DNA from: Bacteroides sp. CAG:1076
GTDB taxonomy: Bacteria; Bacteroidota; Bacteroidia; Bacteroidales; Bacteroidaceae
DNA length: 12,019 nt
Assembly: GCA_000436795.1 (NCBI GenBank)
Contig: HF993202.1
Location: 11,247-23,265, forward strand
Direction of reading: 5' to 3'
Part shown: positions 9,601 to 12,019 of the stretch, one piece after another
How positions within the stretch are numbered: the stretch's first letter is position 1
How the letters are laid out: the number at the start of each line of letters is the position of its first letter
Made by a program: the position numbers and the translations under genes
Notes under the pieces: generated by a model
What the model was told of the DNA's origin: nothing
Database searches by the model: none
What the model saw: only the letters and a program-made list of their open reading frames with translations

Positions 9601-10067
9601 GTTGTACCTTTTTCAATGACCGTTACGCCAATCAGAGGTTCTCCTTTCGCATCTACGATTCGTCCGCTGACTGTTTTTGTTTGCTGCTGTGCAGCTTTTA
9701 CTGATGATGAAGAAGCGGAAGTAGAAGCTTTTGACAAATATACCACATTCTCGTCAACTCTGTAGCTGATACCTTTTCCAGCTAATGCTGTTTTCAATAC
9801 TTCTTCAACAGAAGCATCCTTTACATTGACCGATGAGATTGGAGTATTGGCCAGATCGTCATCATAAAAGAATTGATACTGAGATTGTGATTGAATTTGC
9901 TTGATCATTGTCCCTAATTGGGCATTCGATAAAGCAATATTCAACTGCGCTGACGCAAACTGTGATGGTACAGTAAACAGCGTCGACAGCAATAACGCCC
10001 GAAGTAATTTTTTCGAGCACTTGCAAGAGTTTTTGCTTCTCATACCTGCTTTTTTAAGGTTATACAT
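6651..10067 (-). CDS. SusC-like TonB-dependent glycan transporter with N-terminal STN signalling domain
   Basis: At 1138 residues this is full length for an STN-bearing SusC. In order: basic N-terminus and signal peptide, cleaved near FASA|Q41; STN domain about 41-113; Ser/Ala/Gln linker 114-130; carboxypeptidase-regulatory-like beta sandwich about 131-202 (VSGRIVDAKGEPLIGVTV); TonB-box-like EVLEEVVVTALGI (206-218); plug about 220-345 (NALYVIDGVPM at 284-294); then a 22-strand barrel ending in VTLKF. It imports oligosaccharide with SusD. The STN domain implies that substrate binding signals to a periplasmic anti-sigma factor, but none is encoded in the window. It is the first gene of the five-gene operon. 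Met9 (GMRSKN) is an alternative start: neither Met has a convincing ribosome-binding site, and Met1 gives the longer signal peptide. Confidence 0.95.
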   Translation of the reverse strand: MYNLKKAGMRSKNSCKCSKKLLRALLLSTLFTVPSQFASAQLNIALSNAQLGTMIKQIQSQSQYQFFYDDDLANTPISSVNVKDASVEEVLKTALAGKGISYRVDENVVYLSKASTSASSSSVKAAQQQTKTVSGRIVDAKGEPLIGVTVIEKGTTNGAITDFDGNYSLTVPDGAILQYSYVGYKNVEMSVTGKNTIDITMKEDTEVLEEVVVTALGIKRSEKALSYNVQQVNADELTRNKDANFINSLSGKVAGVTINASSSGVGGVSKVVMRGTKSIMQSSNALYVIDGVPMYAGTNEGGTEFSSKGATEPIADINPEDIESMSVLTGAAAAALYGSDAANGAIVITTKKGKEGRLSITVNSNTEFSNTFVTPKFQNRYGTGSSYSDADQIHSWGKRLNEANSYGFDPVSDYFQTGITGTESISLSTGTEKNQTYASAAAVNSRGIVPNNKYSRYNFSFRNTTTFLDDKMTLDVGATYVLQKDQNMVNQGTYNNPIVGAYLFPRGNDWEDIKMYERYDPVRKLNTQYWPVGDAGIVMQNPYWVNYRQLRNNDKDRYMLNASLSYKILDWLSVSGRVRLDNSINTYTEKYYAGTNTQMTEMSNRGLYTNATSKDKQLYADFLVNINKTFGEDWSLQANIGTSFTDMRSDVLEIRGPIADGTSAFEGETPGLANEFNIQNLSAKKTSRLQSGWREQTQSIFASAEIGYKSTYYLTLTGRNDWPSQLAGPNSTSKSFFYPSVGASVVLSELMPNLNQDYLSYMKLRASFASVGTAFERYIANPRYEWDASTGQWSNTTQYPLYNLKPERTESWEVGLTMRFLKDFNLDLTYYNTVTKNQTFNPELGVSGYSALYIQTGAVRNQGIELSLGYEKEWNKFHWSSNYTFSTNQNKILELADNAINPATGESFSISTLNMGGLGSARFLLKEGGSMGDIYSNRDLKRDANGNIYVDATGQIATETISNVDDYIKLGSVLPKANMAWRNDFSWNNFRFGFMISARLGGVVFSRTQAMLDDFGVSESTAEARDQGYVLVNGNDQINPEAWYRGIGSGDAVAQYYTYSATNVRLQEASIGYTFPRKMLGDVCDLTISLVGRNLWLLYCKAPFDPENVASTNNFYQGIDYFMMPSTRNIGCSVTLKF

Positions 10068-10130
10068 TAAACTATTTATTTTATTTTCGTTTTTATAAAA
10101 TGCTAAAGCGAATAAAAATCAAGTATATAA

Positions 10131-10138
10131 CAAACATA
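10131..10138 (-). promoter_or_regulatory. Candidate -7 promoter element for the SusC operon
   Basis: Read on the minus strand, this is TATGTTTG, an exact match to the Bacteroides housekeeping -7 consensus TAnnTTTG. It would place the transcript start about 55-60 nt before the susC ATG. No TTTG -33 element lies 19-21 bp upstream (around 10158-10163), so the promoter would need an activator, or the real promoter is an ECF-type site that I cannot recognise. The call rests on one short match. Confidence 0.3.
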
Positions 10139-10312
10139 CCTGTCCGAAACACTTACTCTTACTGAAATATTTTTTTGTTTTTTCTTTCTATTGTTTTTAA
10201 CTTGATTGATTATCAGTGGTTTATTTGATTGCCGTCGGCTGCTTTTATAAATGTCAGGCTCTTATTTTCCTAAAGATTTCTTCTTGTCGTCCGTTTGTCT
10301 CGATCTTTCTTT

Positions 10313-10375
10313 GAAAATTTGTACAAAAGATTTTAGAATTTGTACAAAAAATCCTGGAATCTGTACAAAAAAATT
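10313..10375. repeat. Three tandem 21-bp direct repeats with core AATTTGTACAAAA (candidate operator array)
   Basis: Units lie at 10313-10333, 10334-10354 and 10355-10375. The core AATTTGTACAAAA is identical in the first two units and has one change (T to C) in the third. The flanks differ, so the core alone appears conserved. Each core contains the palindrome TGTACA; in units 1 and 2 it extends to TTTGTACAAA. A 21-bp period equals two helical turns, so the sites face one side of the DNA, as expected for a regulator bound in tandem. The array lies about 250-310 bp upstream of susC and starts 52 bp after the GH28 stop. No regulator gene is present to name the binder. Confidence 0.65.
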
Positions 10376-10401
10376 TTTTTTCTCTTGACAAATTCCAGGA
10401 T
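10345..10401 (-). terminator. Probable intrinsic terminator of the GH28 gene
   Basis: Arms ATCCTGGAAT (10351-10360) and ATTCCAGGAT (10392-10401) form a 10-bp stem. On the minus strand the stem runs straight into six T residues (complement of 10346-10351). The 31-nt loop is mostly A and T, including facing runs of 7 A and 8 T that may lengthen the hairpin. The stem starts 26 bp after the GH28 stop. The long loop makes it weaker than the 685-725 terminator. It overlaps repeat units 2 and 3. Confidence 0.6.
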
Positions 10402-10426
10402 AGAAGGTTACGTTATTCCTATTCTT

Positions 10427-11809
10427 TTAATAAATATCTAAGGAAACCTTTTCTTTACTTTCTGCTGGTTCTTCGGGAAGTTGCTGGCTGTTGATAGATG
10501 ATTGTGTAAAGCGTACATCTTTTGTATTCATTAAATAATATGGATAAAGTGCAGTCTTTACGTGAAAATTTTCAATCGTTATGTTATGGATTTTATGTTC
10601 TTCATTGCCGTCCATAAAGATTGCATAATTGTCGGCTGTGTTTGCCGTAACGTTACTTATATGAAAGTTTTCGTAAAGTGCCTGATAATTGCCGCCCCGG
10701 AAGCCGAAATAATTTGTTTCGAAGCGGAGAATAGCTCCTTTGGCACGTTCTACCGTAATACTGTCGACGACAATATTGCGTATATATCCGCCCCGGTCTC
10801 TGTTCGACTTGAAGTAAATGGCATTTTTTACGGTACCGATTTCTATGTTGTTCATATAGACGTTTGAAGCTCCTCCCGACATCTCGCTGCCTATACAAAG
10901 TCCGTTGCATTCAGAGTGGAAGATGCAGTTGCGAATAACTATGTTACGTGACGGCCGGCCGATATGTCTTCCGTCGGTATCTCTTCCGGACTTGATGGCA
11001 ATTGCATCATCTCCGGTCTGGAAAGTACAGTTTTCTATAAGGACATTGCTGGTTGATTCCGGGTCGCAACCATCGTTGTTTGGAAAGTGACTGTCTATAG
11101 TAACGCCTCTGACAATAACATTGTCGCAGTAAACCGGATGTATTGTCCAGAAAGGAGAGTCTTTTACAGTGATTCCTTCTATCAGAACGCGTGAACATCC
11201 AAAGGGCTGGATGCAGGATGGACGCAGGACGGTACCTTTGCCGAATATACGTTCGTTTACAGGTACAAGCTTGTCTCCCATTTCGCGAAGGCGGTCGCGG
11301 TCGTTGGCTTCAATCTTACTCCATGCTGCAAATTCGATTCCTCCTTGTGCATCTATTGTTCCTTTTCCTGTAATGGCAATATTATTGGCGTGGTAGGCAT
11401 AAATCATCGGGGAGTGTCCGTAAAGCTCTGTGCCTTCCCAGCGTGTCAGTACGACGGGCAAAAAATCGGATGACTTTCCGCTGAATTGCAGGTATGCTCC
11501 TTCGTCTAAATGAAGATTGACGTCACTTTTTAAATGCAAGGGACCGTTTAGGTAATAATGTCCTTGAGTCACTTTTACTACACCTCCTCCGCTGACCGAG
11601 CAAGAATCTATGGCTTTCTGCAATAAGAAGTGTGCACTGTCTTTGTTCTCGGGGGTGTTTATTACGATTACTCTGTCGGGAAACGACGTAAGTGCAATGT
11701 TCTTGATGATTTCTTCCTGTGGGGTAGAGGGAGTGTTGGGCTGTTGGGGCGAACTGCATGTTGCAAAAAATCCGCTGCCCAGTAAGAAAAGATACTTTGT
11801 CAGTTTCAT
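10427..11809 (-). CDS. GH28-family lipoprotein (polygalacturonase-like glycosidase)
   Basis: A 460-residue protein with a lipoprotein signal ending at Cys18 (GFFATC), followed by SSPQQPNTPS, a neutral linker. The rest is a right-handed beta-helix with GH28 motifs in order: AIDSCSVSGGGVVKV (66-80) at the start, NNDGCDPES (244-252) for the family NTD motif, TGDDAIAIKSG (265-275) with the two catalytic Asp residues, CNGLCIGSEMSGG (301-313), and FKSNRDRGG (333-341). The catalytic acids Asp246, Asp267 and Asp268 are present. GH28 enzymes hydrolyse galacturonic-acid linkages in pectin, usually from the chain end in such Bacteroides proteins. The start ATG is 8 bp after the stop of the upstream GH43-like gene, so the two are co-transcribed. 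The exact substrate (homogalacturonan or rhamnogalacturonan) cannot be decided. Confidence 0.9.
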   Translation of the reverse strand: MKLTKYLFLLGSGFFATCSSPQQPNTPSTPQEEIIKNIALTSFPDRVIVINTPENKDSAHFLLQKAIDSCSVSGGGVVKVTQGHYYLNGPLHLKSDVNLHLDEGAYLQFSGKSSDFLPVVLTRWEGTELYGHSPMIYAYHANNIAITGKGTIDAQGGIEFAAWSKIEANDRDRLREMGDKLVPVNERIFGKGTVLRPSCIQPFGCSRVLIEGITVKDSPFWTIHPVYCDNVIVRGVTIDSHFPNNDGCDPESTSNVLIENCTFQTGDDAIAIKSGRDTDGRHIGRPSRNIVIRNCIFHSECNGLCIGSEMSGGASNVYMNNIEIGTVKNAIYFKSNRDRGGYIRNIVVDSITVERAKGAILRFETNYFGFRGGNYQALYENFHISNVTANTADNYAIFMDGNEEHKIHNITIENFHVKTALYPYYLMNTKDVRFTQSSINSQQLPEEPAESKEKVSLDIY

Positions 11810-11817
11810 GGTATTTG

Positions 11818-12019
11818 TTATTTAATGTTTGTTTTCATAGAAGGTCCGTCGTGTTCGTATTTAAACCAGTCGAAAGCTGCTTTACCGTCGGATGATAAAG
11901 TATTGTAACAGTAGAGTCCAATTCGTACTCCTTTCCAGTTGCCAAACTTCATGCTGAAAGGAGTTCCAAATTCTTTATATGTATTTATAACCATAGAACA
12001 ACCAAAACTAATCAGAAAT
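11818..12019 (-). CDS. C-terminal fragment of a probable GH43-type glycosidase (5' end outside window)
   Basis: Sixty-six residues are visible, ending at TAA (11820-11818). The tail contains FGNWKGVRIGLYCYN, then GKAAFDWFKYEHDGPSM. The pattern of W-x-G-x-x-I-G-L-Y followed by a Asp-Phe-Asp-Trp-Phe-type ending is typical of the concanavalin-A-like C-terminal domain of GH43 beta-xylosidases/arabinofuranosidases (GH43_C2), which ends in DFDWF- or DFDYF-like sequence. The catalytic domain is outside the window, so family membership is an inference from the tail; another enzyme with a DUF1349-like domain is possible. The GH28 gene follows after 8 bp, suggesting one operon for plant-wall glycans. 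Confidence 0.6.
   Translation of the reverse strand, partial: FLISFGCSMVINTYKEFGTPFSMKFGNWKGVRIGLYCYNTLSSDGKAAFDWFKYEHDGPSMKTNIK

Larger units (their letters stand above)
10068..10426. other. Intergenic regulatory region between the GH28 gene and the SusC operon
   Basis: This 359-bp stretch has no credible gene. From the GH28 side it holds a probable terminator (10345-10401), three 21-bp-period repeats (10313-10375), about 170 bp of AT-rich sequence without clear motifs, and one Bacteroides-like -7 element (10131-10138) about 65 bp before the susC start. It most likely carries the promoter of the five-gene operon. Confidence 0.7.

Noticed and set aside
9901..10098. Plus-strand frame opposite the susC start
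   Set aside because: It is antisense to the susC signal peptide and STN coding region and shows no domain.
10201..10312. Possible small RNA or riboswitch in the susC upstream region
   Set aside because: I found no stable hairpin with a T-tract and no known riboswitch motif in this AT-rich stretch.
10313..10375. Possible short CRISPR-like array
   Set aside because: The repeats have a 13-bp core with only 8 bp between, far too short for CRISPR spacers, and there are no cas genes.
10653..11198. Open frames overlapping the GH28 gene (10653-10910 and 11007-11198 on the minus strand, 10905-11090 on the plus strand)
   Set aside because: They lie inside the well-supported GH28 gene and have Arg/Gln-rich or otherwise featureless sequence, typical of out-of-frame reading.

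Overview
The window looks like a chromosomal segment of a gut Bacteroides or close relative. The evidence is SusC/SusD-type outer-membrane glycan import genes, many lipoproteins with Bacteroidetes-style signal peptides, AT-rich gaps without Shine-Dalgarno sequences, and a possible TAnnTTTG promoter element. No species is claimed.

Layout. Bases 2-640 (+) hold the 3' end of a TonB-dependent receptor. It converges on a minus-strand operon, with a strong bidirectional hairpin terminator at 685-725 between them. The operon fills 10067-755 and reads, in transcription order: SusC-like transporter with an N-terminal STN domain (10067-6651), SusD-like lipoprotein (6638-5007), a GH18-fold lipoprotein that has lost its catalytic acids (4978-3959), a DUF1735 + LamG lipoprotein (3950-2757), and an intact Endo H/F-type GH18 endo-beta-N-acetylglucosaminidase (2728-755). 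Gaps are 8-28 bp. A 359-bp gap (10068-10426) follows upstream, then a GH28 lipoprotein (11809-10427), and 8 bp upstream of it the 3' end of what looks like a GH43-type enzyme (12019-11818), both on the minus strand.

Function. From memory, the five-gene order matches the core of the high-mannose N-glycan locus of B. thetaiotaomicron (BT3983-BT3987). Inferred model: the surface GH18 cuts the chitobiose core of host N-glycans on glycoproteins, the dead GH18-fold protein, the LamG protein and SusD hold the released glycan, and SusC imports it. The STN domain suggests control by an ECF sigma/anti-sigma pair, but no such pair and no alpha-mannosidase (GH92) lies in the window. The GH28/GH43 pair probably belongs to a separate locus for pectic or other plant polysaccharides.

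The most unusual non-coding feature is in the gap between the two loci. Three direct repeats with core AATTTGTACAAAA recur at an exact 21-bp period (10313-10375), and they overlap the apparent GH28 terminator. They may be a regulator-binding array for the N-glycan operon.
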